A stretch of DNA of 64,000 nt from an endosymbiont of Galathealinum brachiosum (GCA_003349885.1 QFXC01000007.1:457125-521124); one strand, 5' to 3'. Numbered from the stretch's first letter, positions 9,475 through 19,377 are shown. Numbers and translations: made by a program. Notes: generated by a model from the letters alone, not told the origin.

Positions 9475-10170
9475 TTATCGCCTTAGAATTGCAATCCAAC
9501 GGTAAAAATTAAGTATACTGGCCAGTGAACTCGCTACATAAGTCAGCGCCGCTGCTTTTAATATTTTACGTGCATGTTTAGACTGCATTTCATTGATATA
9601 CTCACCTCGTATCAATAAAGGTAACGCCCGTTTAAAACTCGCATCCCATTCCACAGGTAGTGTAACCAGGTGCACTAATGTACCAAATGCAATTCCCAGA
9701 ATACCCAGTAAAAAAAGACCTCCACCCACAACAGGCGAGTGGGTTAACAGGGCAAAGACGGGGATTGAGACAATAGCAATGCTGCCAAGTTTCTCGGTAT
9801 AGTGCGCTAATTTTACAAGTTTATGACGCAGTTTAAATAACGAGTATCCCGATTCATCCTGCATAACATGACCAACTTCATGAGCTGCAACCGTAATAGC
9901 AGTAAGTGACTTACCATTAAAATTATCTGGCGATAAACGCACTACTTTCATTATCGGGTCGTAATGATCCTGACCAGGCCTGGCCTCTTCAACCCCGACA
10001 TTATCTATGTTCAGCTGTTCCAGTAAATGCACCGCCAGTTCACCACCTGTACCTGAGAACAGATCATCCGGCTCTTTATATTTCACTAAAACTTTATTTA
10101 CCCAGTAACCTGGCCAGTAAATTAATCCACCAATCAGGCCTATAACGATAATAAGAAATAATATATGCAT
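9475..10170 (-). CDS. YugP-like membrane zinc metallopeptidase
   Basis: Belongs to the neutral zinc metallopeptidase family typified by YugP (Zn_peptidase_2). An N-terminal membrane helix is followed by a catalytic helix AAHEVGHVMQD, an HExxH motif at about residues 97-101. Two further hydrophobic segments follow (about 130-170), and the C-terminal segment AAALTYVASSLAS is typical. At 231 residues it matches the family length. The substrate is unknown. It stands alone on the minus strand. Confidence 0.86.
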   Translation of the reverse strand: MHILFLIIVIGLIGGLIYWPGYWVNKVLVKYKEPDDLFSGTGGELAVHLLEQLNIDNVGVEEARPGQDHYDPIMKVVRLSPDNFNGKSLTAITVAAHEVGHVMQDESGYSLFKLRHKLVKLAHYTEKLGSIAIVSIPVFALLTHSPVVGGGLFLLGILGIAFGTLVHLVTLPVEWDASFKRALPLLIRGEYINEMQSKHARKILKAAALTYVASSLASILNFYRWIAILRR

Positions 10171-10283
10171 GGTTCAATAAAACTCAAATAATGAGTATTT
10201 AGTTAATCGCGTATTCATAATAATCTGTTAAACAAAATGAGATGAATATCTTATACGAAATACAGCCTAACTTTAGCATCACT

Positions 10284-10316
10284 AAAAAATTAACACCCTA
10301 CAGGTGTTAATTTTTT
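10284..10316. terminator. Bidirectional Rho-independent terminator-like hairpin
   Basis: A perfect 14-bp stem (AAAAAATTAACACC with its complement) around a 5-base loop, flanked by A and T runs on either side. It lies just downstream of the minus-strand epimerase gene that ends at 10348 and should stop its transcription. Confidence 0.85.
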
Positions 10317-10347
10317 CAGGTATGACCTAAAAAAGTACTATTCGATT

Positions 10348-11244
10348 CTAACCCTGATTATTCACAACATCCTGTAAAGCACCCTTTAATTGTTTATATT
10401 TAAATATATAACCCGCATTTAATACTTTTACCGGTAACACTTTTTTACCTGCAAGCAATAACTCTTCTCCCATTTGCCCCATGAGCATCTTAACTACGAA
10501 TGCAGGCATGGGTAAAAAAGATGGACGTTTTAAAACGTCACTCAACGTTTTTGTAAAAACCCGATTGGTTACCGGATGAGGCGATGTCCCGTTAATAACT
10601 CCCTGCATTTCAGCATGATCGATACAGTATAAAATAATACCAAGCAGATCATGCAGGTGAACCCATGACATCCATTGGCTACCCTTACCTATTATTCCAC
10701 CTAAACCCATTTTAAAAGGCAGCAACATTTTACCCAGTGCACCCCCATTACCTAATACAATACCTGTGCGTATTATACAGGTTCGAATACCCATCTTCTG
10801 CGCCTGCAATGCAAGCGACTCCCATTGCTGACATAACTGACTGGAAAAGCTACTATCACCTGAAACCGTTTCATCAATACCCTCATCTGATGCGGTTATG
10901 CCGTAATAACCAATAGCAGAACCACTAATAAATAATGTGGGTCTATGCTCCATGGCTTCAAAATAGCTAATAAGATTCTGCGTTATATTAATTCGACTTT
11001 GTATAATCTTCTGTTTTTGCTGATCACTCCATTTTTTATCCGCAATAGGCTCACCCGCAAGATTTATAACTACATCAAAAAAAGTGTCACTAACTAATTG
11101 TTTTAAATCACTGATTCCACGCAAAGGTGATTTAATTTTTTCCGGGTGTCGACTTAGTACCACAACATCATGTTTATCTTTTAGAAGCAGAGAACAAAGC
11201 GCTGAACCAATAAAACCTGTACCACCGGTAATGAGCACATTCAT
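10348..11244 (-). CDS. yfcH: TIGR01777-type NAD(P)-binding epimerase (YfcH-like)
   Basis: An SDR-superfamily protein of the YfcH/SulA-like epimerase group. The N-terminal nucleotide-binding motif ITGGTGFIGSAL is present, followed by VVLSRHPEK and the NLAGEPIADKKW segment that marks this subfamily. The C-terminal extension carries the usual GEELLLAGKKVLPVKV stretch. The 298 residues match the family. AAGGAGAATAAA precedes the ATG. The physiological substrate is not known. It is divergent from acs. Confidence 0.9.
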   Translation of the reverse strand: MNVLITGGTGFIGSALCSLLLKDKHDVVVLSRHPEKIKSPLRGISDLKQLVSDTFFDVVINLAGEPIADKKWSDQQKQKIIQSRINITQNLISYFEAMEHRPTLFISGSAIGYYGITASDEGIDETVSGDSSFSSQLCQQWESLALQAQKMGIRTCIIRTGIVLGNGGALGKMLLPFKMGLGGIIGKGSQWMSWVHLHDLLGIILYCIDHAEMQGVINGTSPHPVTNRVFTKTLSDVLKRPSFLPMPAFVVKMLMGQMGEELLLAGKKVLPVKVLNAGYIFKYKQLKGALQDVVNNQG

Positions 11245-11451
11245 TTTATTCTCCTTAAAATGAAACTAAAATAAACGGCTAACAGTTTCATTTTTGCTGA
11301 GGCTCGGCGAGTTGAACTCCCGCTCTCGCGACTATATTCTGCGTAGCATCCATATTATCACCAATGAAATCGCCCTACGTCTTCATTTGCTGGTTTTTCT
11401 AAGGTATCCTTCCTGTACAAAATATAAGTACAAAATGTAAATGGAGTGAGC

Positions 11452-13416
11452 ATGTCTGATAATAATATTGATTCCGTTCTAATCGAAGAGCGCCAGTTTC
11501 CACCTTCTAAAGAGTTTGCTGATAATGCGGTTATAAAAAAGGCTGATTTTGACGCTTTGCACAAAGCAGCTGAGGATGATTATGAAGGCTTCTGGGCAGA
11601 TCAGGCCCGCGACATGCTTGACTGGCACACTCCTTTCACTGAAGTACTGGATGACAGTAATGCTCCCCATTTCAAATGGTTTGCTGATGGTAAACTCAAT
11701 GTTACCCATAACTGTATAGATCGCCATCTGGCTGATAAGGCCGATAAAACAGCCATTATCTTTGAAGGCGAGAATGGTGATACCCGCCATATCTCTTATC
11801 AGCAGTTAAGCAATGAAGTTAATCAGTTTGCTAATGCTTTAAAAGCAAAAGGCATCAAATCAGGTGATCGGGTAGTTATTTATATGCCCATGACACCGGA
11901 AGCCGTTATTGCAATGCAGGGCTGTGCACGCATTGGTGCTATTCATTCTGTTGTATTTGGTGGTTTCTCTGCTGACTCTTTGCGTGATCGTATAAATGAT
12001 GCAGGCGCGAAAATGGTAATTACCGCTGACGGCGGCACCCGTGGTGGCAAAATTGTAGAGCTAAAAGCCGCCACCGATAAAGCAATGGATGGCGGCTGCC
12101 CATCGATTGAATCAGTGATTGTTTTTCAACGCACCAAACACGATATACCTATGCAGTCTGGCCGTGATATCTGGTGGCATGATGCAGTTGACGGGCAAAG
12201 CACTGATTGTGAGCCTGAATGGGTTGGCTCAGAGCACCCATTGTTTCTACTTTATACTTCGGGCTCAACTGGCCAGCCTAAAGGCATTCAGCACTCTAGC
12301 GCCGGTTATCTGCTGGGCTCTATTCTTACCAATAAATGGGTATTTGATTTAAAAGACAATGATGTTTTCTGGTGCACAGCTGATGTGGGCTGGATCACCG
12401 GCCACACTTATGTTGCTTATGGCCCGTTGGCCGCAGGTGGCACAATTGTTATTTATGAAGGCGCACCTACTATTCCAGATGCAGGTCGCTTCTGGAAGAT
12501 TGTTGAAACTCATAAAGTCAGTATTTTCTATACTGCACCTACCGCTATTCGCGCACTAATGAAACAGGGTGATGAGTTCCCTAATAAATATGACCTGTCT
12601 TCAATTCGTCTGCTGGGTACAGTGGGCGAGCCAATTAATCCTGAGGCCTGGATCTGGTATCACGAAGTAATTGGTAAAGAGCGTTGCCCGATTGTTGATA
12701 CCTGGTGGCAGACTGAAACCGGTGCGAATATGATTGCACCCCTTCCCGGTGTGGTTGCTGCCAAACCAGGCTCATGCACCCTTGCCCTGCCCGGTATTGA
12801 TGCCGATGTGGTTGATGAAGAAGGTAATAGCATTACACAGGCAAACAAAGGTGGGTTCCTGGTTATTAAAAAACCATTCCCGTCTCAGTTACGCACAGTC
12901 TGGGGTGACGATCAGCGTTACATTGATACATACTGGCCTAAATTTGGCGGTAAATATTATCTGGCGGGTGATTCAGCCCGTAAAGATGCAGACGGTTACT
13001 TCTGGATTATGGGGCGCATCGATGACGTATTGAATGTTTCAGGCCACCGCCTTGGCACAATGGAAGTTGAATCTGCACTGGTGGCTCACAAAGGTGTAGC
13101 TGAAGCGGCAGTTGTGGGTTACCCACACGAGATTAAAGGTGAAGCTATATTTGCCTATGTGGTTTTACGTGGTGAGCGTCCTGACAGCGGTATTGACGAA
13201 GAACTCACTCAGGAATTACGTGCCTGGGTAGGTGAACAGATCGGTGCAATTGCCAAGCCGGACCAGATTCGTTTCTCTGATAACCTGCCAAAAACCCGCT
13301 CAGGCAAAATCATGCGTCGTTTATTGCGTAATATCGCGCGGGGCGAGGAAATCACATCGGATACCTCTACACTGGAAAATGAAGATATTCTTTTACAGTT
13401 GCAAGGGAAAGCATAA
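11452..13416 (+). CDS. acs: Acetyl-coenzyme A synthetase
   Basis: Activates acetate to acetyl-CoA through acetyl-AMP. The 654-residue length is typical. Key motifs: the P-loop-like [11 protein letters not shown], the acetate-pocket region DTWWQTETG, the hinge region [18 protein letters not shown], and the C-terminal [11 protein letters not shown] whose Lys is the acetylation site in relatives. I prefer the ATG at 11452: GGAG lies five bases before it. A GTG at 11446 overlaps that ribosome site. In an autotroph this suggests acetate assimilation or scavenging. A long inverted repeat follows the stop. Confidence 0.97.
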   Translation: MSDNNIDSVLIEERQFPPSKEFADNAVIKKADFDALHKAAEDDYEGFWADQARDMLDWHTPFTEVLDDSNAPHFKWFADGKLNVTHNCIDRHLADKADKTAIIFEGENGDTRHISYQQLSNEVNQFANALKAKGIKSGDRVVIYMPMTPEAVIAMQGCARIGAIHSVVFGGFSADSLRDRINDAGAKMVITADGGTRGGKIVELKAATDKAMDGGCPSIESVIVFQRTKHDIPMQSGRDIWWHDAVDGQSTDCEPEWVGSEHPLFLLYTSGSTGQPKGIQHSSAGYLLGSILTNKWVFDLKDNDVFWCTADVGWITGHTYVAYGPLAAGGTIVIYEGAPTIPDAGRFWKIVETHKVSIFYTAPTAIRALMKQGDEFPNKYDLSSIRLLGTVGEPINPEAWIWYHEVIGKERCPIVDTWWQTETGANMIAPLPGVVAAKPGSCTLALPGIDADVVDEEGNSITQANKGGFLVIKKPFPSQLRTVWGDDQRYIDTYWPKFGGKYYLAGDSARKDADGYFWIMGRIDDVLNVSGHRLGTMEVESALVAHKGVAEAAVVGYPHEIKGEAIFAYVVLRGERPDSGIDEELTQELRAWVGEQIGAIAKPDQIRFSDNLPKTRSGKIMRRLLRNIARGEEITSDTSTLENEDILLQLQGKA

Positions 13417-13419
13417 AGA

Positions 13420-13507
13420 AGTCGTTAGTCTTAAGTCATTAGTCTTAAGTCAAAAAACACAGCGCCTACGGCGCACCGCTTTGACTTAAGACTAATGACT
13501 GACGACT
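13420..13507. repeat. Long imperfect inverted repeat between convergent genes
   Basis: The left arm (13420-13454) and right arm (13480-13507) are complementary around a GC-rich centre that itself holds a GCGCC...GGCGC stem. The left arm contains an internal duplication of a 14-base unit, TTAGTCTTAAGTCA-like, that the right arm carries only once. It fills the whole gap between acs and the convergent lipoprotein gene, so it may act as a two-way terminator or be a REP-like element. Confidence 0.75.
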
Positions 13508-13508
13508 G

Positions 13509-13754
13509 CTATTCCGTTCCGTTCTTACGAATCATTTCGGGGCAATCCACCACATTACAGTCAATAATATCGTCTTCAGTACGGCTTTTATCCTGCACTG
13601 CTTTATCTCTAAGTCGATTATATTCATCCATATCTTGCCAGCCGCCCATTTGCACCTTATATTCTCTATTGGTTACCGGGCCTTTCGCTGATGTAGAACA
13701 TGCACTGAGCACAACCAGTGAACATAATAATAAAAGACTTTGTACGCGTAACAT
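13509..13754 (-). CDS. Small lipoprotein, unknown
   Basis: An 81-residue protein with a clear lipoprotein signal, ending LSACSTSAKG. The mature part is short and charged, with two Cys in the C-terminal DCNVVDCPEM. The start was set at the ATG at 13754 because AAGGA lies seven bases upstream; a longer frame reaching 13793 would overlap the divergent cyclase start. No family recognised. Confidence 0.68.
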   Translation of the reverse strand: MLRVQSLLLLCSLVVLSACSTSAKGPVTNREYKVQMGGWQDMDEYNRLRDKAVQDKSRTEDDIIDCNVVDCPEMIRKNGTE

Positions 13755-13792
13755 TGTCATATCCTTAAAGCATGAGATTTTTATAAAATACA

Positions 13793-15073
13793 ATGTTAAC
13801 AGATAAAAGCACCATCGAAGTCATCAAAAAGTCTCGAAAACAGGTAACCATTTTATTTTCGGACATTGAACACTCAACACGTCACTGGGAACGACGTGGC
13901 GATGTGAATGCACGTATGTTACTGGATCGCCACAATCGACTGCTGTTTCCAGTTATACGAAAATTCCACGGTAAAATAATCAAAACACTGGGTGATGCAA
14001 TAATGGCGTCATTCAGCAAACCTGAAAATGCAGTTAAAGCCGGCATTGCCATTCAGCAACAACTGGCAGCTGAGCGCGCCAGAGATAAATACTTTAGTCT
14101 GCGAACCCGTATAGGCATTCATACTGGTAAAGGCATTGTTGAGTATGATGATATTTTTGGCGATGTTGTTAATGTTGCAGCCAAGGTTGAAAATAGCGCA
14201 GATGCAAACCAGGTATTGATTACTCACTCCACTTTTGCACGTATAGACACTGAAAAATTTCAGCTTAAAGAAAAAGAAGATTTAAACCTTGTCGGTAAAC
14301 GCAAAGGCATTTCTCTGTATAGCTGTGACTGGCTAGAATATGAAAATCTGATATCCAATATAAAAGCCGACTCCATTCTGCCATTATTAAAAAGTCAGAA
14401 GCTGGAACTCATTACTTATGTACTGATGACCATGGCGGCTCTATTTTTTGTATATCAGTATTATTTTCGTTTTTTACTGGCGGATTCAGGTATGTCCTTT
14501 AGCTGGTTTCAGGAAACCACTAATATACCCTCCGACTACCCTGTTATACTTTTATTACAAACAGGCACTTTAATTGCGTTTGCTTATTACCTGTTACGCA
14601 TTGATTTTATCTCCAGAACCCTACTCAGAATATTAAGCGGTTTATTTGGCTCTGGTTTAGCATTATTACTGTTTGCGAGTTTTAATCATTACACCGACCT
14701 GCCTTTCAAAAAACGCTGGTATGAACCACTTTATCAGTCTGAACACTTATTTGTTGAAGTGCTTAAAAATCATACTCAACTCAATAAAAAACCAGATAAA
14801 AACTCTGAAGTCATCAGTATTTTACCCGAAGGCGAAATATTTATTTATCAAAATTCTATGACGAAAAACGGCCTGCGCTGGGACCATGTCAAAGTAAATA
14901 ATAAAGAAAACGGCTGGATACCCAGAAAAATATTGCCTGCGTTCGGGGTTGCCGAAGAACAGTTAACCAGAACCCGTAAATTTTCTTATCGTTATTATGA
15001 TTTATATGGAACTCTTATTGGTTTACTCACTTTTATATGGGGTTTTATGAGCTTTAGAATTCGACCCAGTTAG
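13793..15073 (+). CDS. Membrane class III adenylate/guanylate cyclase with SH3-like domain
   Basis: N-terminal class III cyclase domain (about residues 15-180): metal-binding Asp24 in FSDIEHST and Asp68 in GDAIMASF, with Lys64 and Asp120 at the positions that select ATP. The transition-state residue, usually Arg in NxxxR, is Lys131 (NVAAK). Three hydrophobic segments follow (about 205-300), then a soluble stretch resembling a bacterial SH3 domain (about 320-385: KNHTQLNKKPDKNSEVISI, later NGWIPRKI), then a last helix. The order is inverted relative to cyclases with an N-terminal sensor. It probably makes cAMP, though the Lys substitution leaves activity uncertain. Confidence 0.85.
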   Translation: MLTDKSTIEVIKKSRKQVTILFSDIEHSTRHWERRGDVNARMLLDRHNRLLFPVIRKFHGKIIKTLGDAIMASFSKPENAVKAGIAIQQQLAAERARDKYFSLRTRIGIHTGKGIVEYDDIFGDVVNVAAKVENSADANQVLITHSTFARIDTEKFQLKEKEDLNLVGKRKGISLYSCDWLEYENLISNIKADSILPLLKSQKLELITYVLMTMAALFFVYQYYFRFLLADSGMSFSWFQETTNIPSDYPVILLLQTGTLIAFAYYLLRIDFISRTLLRILSGLFGSGLALLLFASFNHYTDLPFKKRWYEPLYQSEHLFVEVLKNHTQLNKKPDKNSEVISILPEGEIFIYQNSMTKNGLRWDHVKVNNKENGWIPRKILPAFGVAEEQLTRTRKFSYRYYDLYGTLIGLLTFIWGFMSFRIRPS

Positions 15074-15138
15074 TATTATTAACATTGATATACGCAATCG
15101 AGTTTCTGACTAACGATATTCATTACAACACCCATAGT

Positions 15139-15172
15139 AACTGGACTCCCGACACAAGCACCTGGGAGCAAC
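15139..15172. repeat. Degenerate dispersed repeat, copy A
   Basis: Shares about 20 bases (ACTGGAYTCCCGACACAAGC) with a second copy at 29347-29380. Both resemble the common proteobacterial dispersed motif of type CTGGATTCCCG...CGGGAATGAC in decayed form. It lies in the spacer between the cyclase and the DUF4266 gene. Confidence 0.55.
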
Positions 15173-15219
15173 TTAAAATTGGCTTTTTATTATTTTATAA
15201 ATGAAGTAGTTATATAAAA

Positions 15220-15447
15220 ATGTACAAAAAAATAACATTCATAAGTTTTTATTTATTATTGATAACAAACCTCTCAGCATGCAGTGACTCCAATATAAAA
15301 CCCTGGGAACGTGATCAACTGTCAAAAAAAGAAATGCAGTTTAATTCAGATAAAATAAACTCAGCTATGGATTCTCATTTTTATTACAGCAAAGAAGGCT
15401 CAAGCGGAGGCCAGAGTTTTAGTGGTGGTGGATGTGGGTGCAATTAA
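15220..15447 (+). CDS. DUF4266 family small lipoprotein
   Basis: A 75-residue lipoprotein: signal ending LSACSDSN, then KPWERDQLSKKEMQF, and a glycine-rich C-terminus ending GGGCGCN. These are the hallmarks of DUF4266, which normally sits directly before a DUF3570 gene, as here. Its stop codon overlaps the next start in TAATG, so the two are translationally coupled. The function is unknown. Known genomic partners such as ApbE-type flavin transferases are not in this window. Confidence 0.85.
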   Translation: MYKKITFISFYLLLITNLSACSDSNIKPWERDQLSKKEMQFNSDKINSAMDSHFYYSKEGSSGGQSFSGGGCGCN

Positions 15448-16709
15448 TGCCTAAGTTATCAATAAAAGCCTCATTATCTTCTGCCTGTTGCTGTTTATTA
15501 GGTTCAACTGCAAACGCTGAAACCAAACCCTGGTTTATTGATCTGGGTGTAATGAATTATATCGAACAGGATAGAAACACAGGCATTGAGTTTCTAATCA
15601 ATGGCGAAAGAGAGCTGAATGACGGTGACACCATTTCTCTACAACTTGATTTTGATGTTATAACCGGTGCAACCCCTAATGGCGCAACCGCAAGTAATGT
15701 ACCGCAAACTTTCACTATGGCTTCAGGCAGCGGCAGTTATCGCGTTGATGCGAATGAACTGCCTGCAGATGATACACACATGGATACACGCATGGCGTTT
15801 AGTCTGGCGTATGAATCAGAAGTAAACAACGACCTGCAATTAAATTATTCTTCACATATCTCAATGGAGTTTGACTATCTGTCTCTAGGTGCAGGAATCG
15901 AGTTTTTACAGGATTTTAATCAACACGCCACGACTTTACTTGCGGGTTTAAACTTTGAATATAATCGAGTACATCCAGTTGGTGGTATCCCCATTGCATT
16001 TGCCTCAATGCAACCGCCAGGGGCTTTACAACCACGAGGTGTAGCCAGCACATCACGTCGTCAGTCAGGTGCACACATTGGTTTCAATCAGGTTATAAAT
16101 AAAAACTCACTCATACAGGCAAAATACTCATGGGCGAATGCATCCGGATACCTTGCTGATCCTTATAAGATATTGAGTGTTATTGATGATCTAAACAATG
16201 CTCAATTAGGCGCTACACTCGATTATGTTTATGAAGATCGACCAGACCAGCGTGAAATTCAGAATATTTATTTTGCTTATAAATTATATATGCAGGGTGA
16301 CGTGCTCGATCTTTCATATCGATACTACTGGGACGAATGGGGTATTAATTCCAGCACAACTGATGTGAAATATCGCTACCGACTAGATGATCGCTATTAC
16401 CTGCAGCCACACTTCAGATTTTACGATCAATCAGCTGCCAGTTTTTATCAACACAGCCTAAGCAGTAGCGCAGCATTACCCGATTTTGCCAGTGCTGATT
16501 TCAGGCTCGCCGAGTTCAAAGCTTATACTCTTGGTTTTAAATACGGCAAAACCTATAGTGAAGGAAGTGAACATAGTATTGGTGTAGAGTATTATACGCA
16601 GATAGGCGATAGCCATCCGGATTCAGCAACGGGTTTACAGACCGAGCAGGATCTATTCCCTACCTTACGCACACTGATTTTGACCTGGAACTATTCATAT
16701 AACTGGTAA
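15447..16709 (+). CDS. DUF3570 family outer-membrane-type protein
   Basis: A 420-residue exported protein with a signal peptide (cleavage near ANA/ET) and alternating beta-strand pattern through to a C-terminal aromatic strand (TWNYSYNW), consistent with an outer-membrane barrel. The N-terminal LQLDFDVITGATPNGA and HMDTRMAFSL segments are DUF3570 signatures. The start is the ATG in the TAATG overlap with the DUF4266 gene. DUF4266/DUF3570 pairs are widespread but have no assigned role. Confidence 0.83.
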   Translation: MPKLSIKASLSSACCCLLGSTANAETKPWFIDLGVMNYIEQDRNTGIEFLINGERELNDGDTISLQLDFDVITGATPNGATASNVPQTFTMASGSGSYRVDANELPADDTHMDTRMAFSLAYESEVNNDLQLNYSSHISMEFDYLSLGAGIEFLQDFNQHATTLLAGLNFEYNRVHPVGGIPIAFASMQPPGALQPRGVASTSRRQSGAHIGFNQVINKNSLIQAKYSWANASGYLADPYKILSVIDDLNNAQLGATLDYVYEDRPDQREIQNIYFAYKLYMQGDVLDLSYRYYWDEWGINSSTTDVKYRYRLDDRYYLQPHFRFYDQSAASFYQHSLSSSAALPDFASADFRLAEFKAYTLGFKYGKTYSEGSEHSIGVEYYTQIGDSHPDSATGLQTEQDLFPTLRTLILTWNYSYNW

Positions 16710-16739
16710 TTTGTAGAGACAATGAGAAGAGATAAAACC

Positions 16740-17171
16740 ATGTTCGCTAAAATTATTTTTATACTTACTTTTGCATTCACATTTATTTTAACGGGCTGCA
16801 GTTTTACTACACAAAATCGTAGCGTTAGTCCGCACTTTAATGGTGTCTTAAAATTTGCTGATAATTCAATTAACAATGCAAAAATCATGTTAAGCATTGT
16901 GCCCGGTGACAAACTCTGCCTTAAAGCTAAAAAATTCAGCTCTACTAACGAACAGGGTCAGTTCAGTTTAAAAGCCATTATCGAAGAGTATACCTATACG
17001 CCTTTTGTTAATTACGAGCTTGATGAATGGACAGTTTGTACGAATTACAATGAGCAGATTTATACGTTATATTCAAACAACCGTTATGGTTCTGGCAATG
17101 TAGCCAGTTCTGTCTATCTGGAATGCGATCTGGCGAGATCTGTAAATAAACCCTGTATTGCCTCACATTAA
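16740..17171 (+). CDS. Lipoprotein of unknown function
   Basis: Signal sequence with lipobox (FILTGCSF) followed by about 120 residues predicted as beta-rich; the NNAKIMLSIVPGD and STNEQGQFSLKAI segments resemble carboxypeptidase-regulatory-like folds, a weak match. Two starts are possible (16722 and 16740); I prefer 16740, preceded by GAAGAG. It follows the DUF3570 gene after 30 bases and could be cotranscribed. Confidence 0.6.
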   Translation: MFAKIIFILTFAFTFILTGCSFTTQNRSVSPHFNGVLKFADNSINNAKIMLSIVPGDKLCLKAKKFSSTNEQGQFSLKAIIEEYTYTPFVNYELDEWTVCTNYNEQIYTLYSNNRYGSGNVASSVYLECDLARSVNKPCIASH

Positions 17172-17253
17172 TAATAGGATAATTACACCAGAAACTTGAA
17201 AAAGGGACGTCACTGAGCTATATCTCATGCAATAACCATGATCGAGAAAGGGA

Positions 17254-18495
17254 ATGCAGGGCTCAATTTTTAGACGAACAATTCAGTTTACAACTCTATT
17301 TATCGCGTTTATTTACAGTCAACTGAGCCTGGCTGGAACAAACTCTAAACACCTATCCGTCATCAGTTCAGCAAACCCCGATAGCAACGCCGTTCATTCA
17401 TTTATTATCATCAAAGAAGGACAGCTGCTTACTCAGGGCATTAAACATTCCAGCAAACAAAACCCTATCGGTCATCAAACACCATTCGTTATAAAACTTA
17501 TAAAAAAGCCAGATGATAATCACTCTATACAATGGAGCATTAAAGTTAACGATAAACAACACGGTACGATCAAGTTACTATCTGAATTTAATGGTAACGG
17601 ACGTATGTTAAATTCAGGTTATCTCTGGAAATCATCAACACTTGATAAAACCATACAGAACAGGCAACAACTCATTTTCAGGCCTGCACCGTTCGCACAT
17701 CAACCATCCATATACAAAAAAGGCAAAGGCCCGCAGGGTAACAGAAGAAAGTACGGTGGTGGAACTCGCAATATAGACGAGAAAAAATATAACCCGAAAT
17801 TTTCATATGATGTCATAGTCTCAATTACTGAAAAGGGTAAAAAGATTGCAACACATAAAACGAACCTAAGTATGGATCGTATTGACATGATTCGACAGGA
17901 ATATATTAATCACTATGATATAAAGCGTTATGGCCGTGGAGAAAACGGTCATATACCGATACCTAAAAGAGATGAGATAACCAATATTCCAGAAAAGCCT
18001 GAAAAACTGGAAGGCAACCCATTAACCGAAAGCCGGTATAAATTAATCATCAATGATGGAATGCTGGATCTGGCTGATAAAATTACTACTGCCTATACAC
18101 AAAGTTTAAAAGAATTAAAGTCATCAAGCTCATTTCAGGATTTGAAAAATAATAGATTAGAAATACCCGATAATAAGTTATGGGTTACCAGTGGCTGGCG
18201 CAACCCGGAGCGAAACGAATGGTATAGCAACGCAGTTAATGGAATACACCAGCGTGGTGGCGCAATTGACTTAATTATTATGGCTCCTTCCAACTCACGA
18301 CAATCATCTATTGGTTACTGGATTTTATGGAATGCTCTGGAAAAAAATAAATCGAATATAAATGCCTACTGGCAACTTGAAACCAATGGCAGACCTATGA
18401 CCACAAAAGAATTTAAACAGGATATTGAACCTCAGAATGGCATACCCGATGCATTTGATAAAGCAGATCATTTACATGCAAATGTTAAATACTAG
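17254..18495 (+). CDS. Exported M15-like (D-Ala-D-Ala carboxypeptidase-fold) peptidase
   Basis: A 413-residue exported protein (signal to about residue 28). The C-terminal domain shows the hedgehog/DD-peptidase metal site: SGWRNPERN, then His332 and Asp339 in HQRGGAID, and Asp405 and His408 in DKADHLHAN. This fits the HxxxxxxD plus (E/D)xxH pattern of VanX-type M15 enzymes, with Asp for the catalytic Glu. The N-terminal 250 residues match no domain I recognise. A cell-wall peptide substrate is likely from the fold. Its 3' end overlaps the next gene, so the two are coupled. Confidence 0.7.
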   Translation: MQGSIFRRTIQFTTLFIAFIYSQLSLAGTNSKHLSVISSANPDSNAVHSFIIIKEGQLLTQGIKHSSKQNPIGHQTPFVIKLIKKPDDNHSIQWSIKVNDKQHGTIKLLSEFNGNGRMLNSGYLWKSSTLDKTIQNRQQLIFRPAPFAHQPSIYKKGKGPQGNRRKYGGGTRNIDEKKYNPKFSYDVIVSITEKGKKIATHKTNLSMDRIDMIRQEYINHYDIKRYGRGENGHIPIPKRDEITNIPEKPEKLEGNPLTESRYKLIINDGMLDLADKITTAYTQSLKELKSSSSFQDLKNNRLEIPDNKLWVTSGWRNPERNEWYSNAVNGIHQRGGAIDLIIMAPSNSRQSSIGYWILWNALEKNKSNINAYWQLETNGRPMTTKEFKQDIEPQNGIPDAFDKADHLHANVKY

Positions 18496-19369
18496 ATTAT
18501 TTATTCGTATCACTGGTTTATGTTTATTAATAAGCACATCTATTTCTGTGTGTTTAGCTAACACCAGTTTTTTACAACAGTTTCAAGTTAAATCCACAAT
18601 AGATAACAGTCTGGCTGATCGCATTACCGAATATTATAGTGAAGACATAACACTGCCATTAGCAGAGCAAAGAGCTGAACTTTTAAACATTGGGAGCCAG
18701 TTAGATGCCTTAGAAAAAAGCCATTCAGACAAAGCCGTATACTGGTTCATTAGAGGACTACACCACAGAAATATTGCCTCATACTATGCTGAAGCCAAAA
18801 ATAAAACACTGTCAAACAGCCACCTGAACAATAAAAACAATGCTTATAAAAAAGCAATCGAGCAGAGAAAAACATCAGACAATCAGCTTAGCGCATCTAT
18901 ATTCAATACCATGAAACATGGTCTGCCTCAGGATCTAAAAATTAAAGCCATTCAAAATGAACTCGCACTGGGCGGAAACGGTGAAAGTGACAGTGACTAC
19001 TGGTATTTACACTGGAGTAATATCGACCAGCTTGAAAAAGCCGGCCGCAAGCAAGAAGCGCTGGCTGCATACAATAAAATGCAGAAAGAATTAAAAAACA
19101 GCGATATGGACATGTCTATATATAACAGTTTAACGACAAAAATAAAAAATCAGACACTTAAAAATATAAACACAAAGAATACAGAGAAAAAACAAAACAC
19201 TACGAAAAAAAACCACTCAAAGAAAAAACAGGAATCTGTGAAAATTTATGAAAAAAAATATGTCATTATAATTTCTGTAGTTTCTCTTTCTGCTTTTATT
19301 ATTATCGCTGTTGCTATATATGAAATACGACAAAAGCGTAAAAAGATTGTTAAAAGAATGACATCTTAG
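18476..19369 (+). CDS. Exported membrane-anchored protein, coupled to M15-like peptidase
   Basis: Not assigned to a family. An N-terminal signal (about residues 8-29) precedes a helical region (about 35-215) with TPR-like character. A Lys-rich linker follows, then a C-terminal membrane helix (YVIIISVVSLSAFIIIAVAI) and a short basic tail. The start lies inside the upstream peptidase gene (20-base overlap), so the products are probably made together. An alternative ATG is at 18482. It may hold or regulate the peptidase at the membrane; this is inference. Confidence 0.6.
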   Translation: MQMLNTRLFIRITGLCLLISTSISVCLANTSFLQQFQVKSTIDNSLADRITEYYSEDITLPLAEQRAELLNIGSQLDALEKSHSDKAVYWFIRGLHHRNIASYYAEAKNKTLSNSHLNNKNNAYKKAIEQRKTSDNQLSASIFNTMKHGLPQDLKIKAIQNELALGGNGESDSDYWYLHWSNIDQLEKAGRKQEALAAYNKMQKELKNSDMDMSIYNSLTTKIKNQTLKNINTKNTEKKQNTTKKNHSKKKQESVKIYEKKYVIIISVVSLSAFIIIAVAIYEIRQKRKKIVKRMTS

Positions 19370-19377
19370 GATTTTTT

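Noticed and set aside
11290..11340. A tRNA-like stretch (GAGTTGAACTCCCGCTCTCG) before acs
   Set aside because: It has a T-arm-like look but no full cloverleaf could be formed around it.
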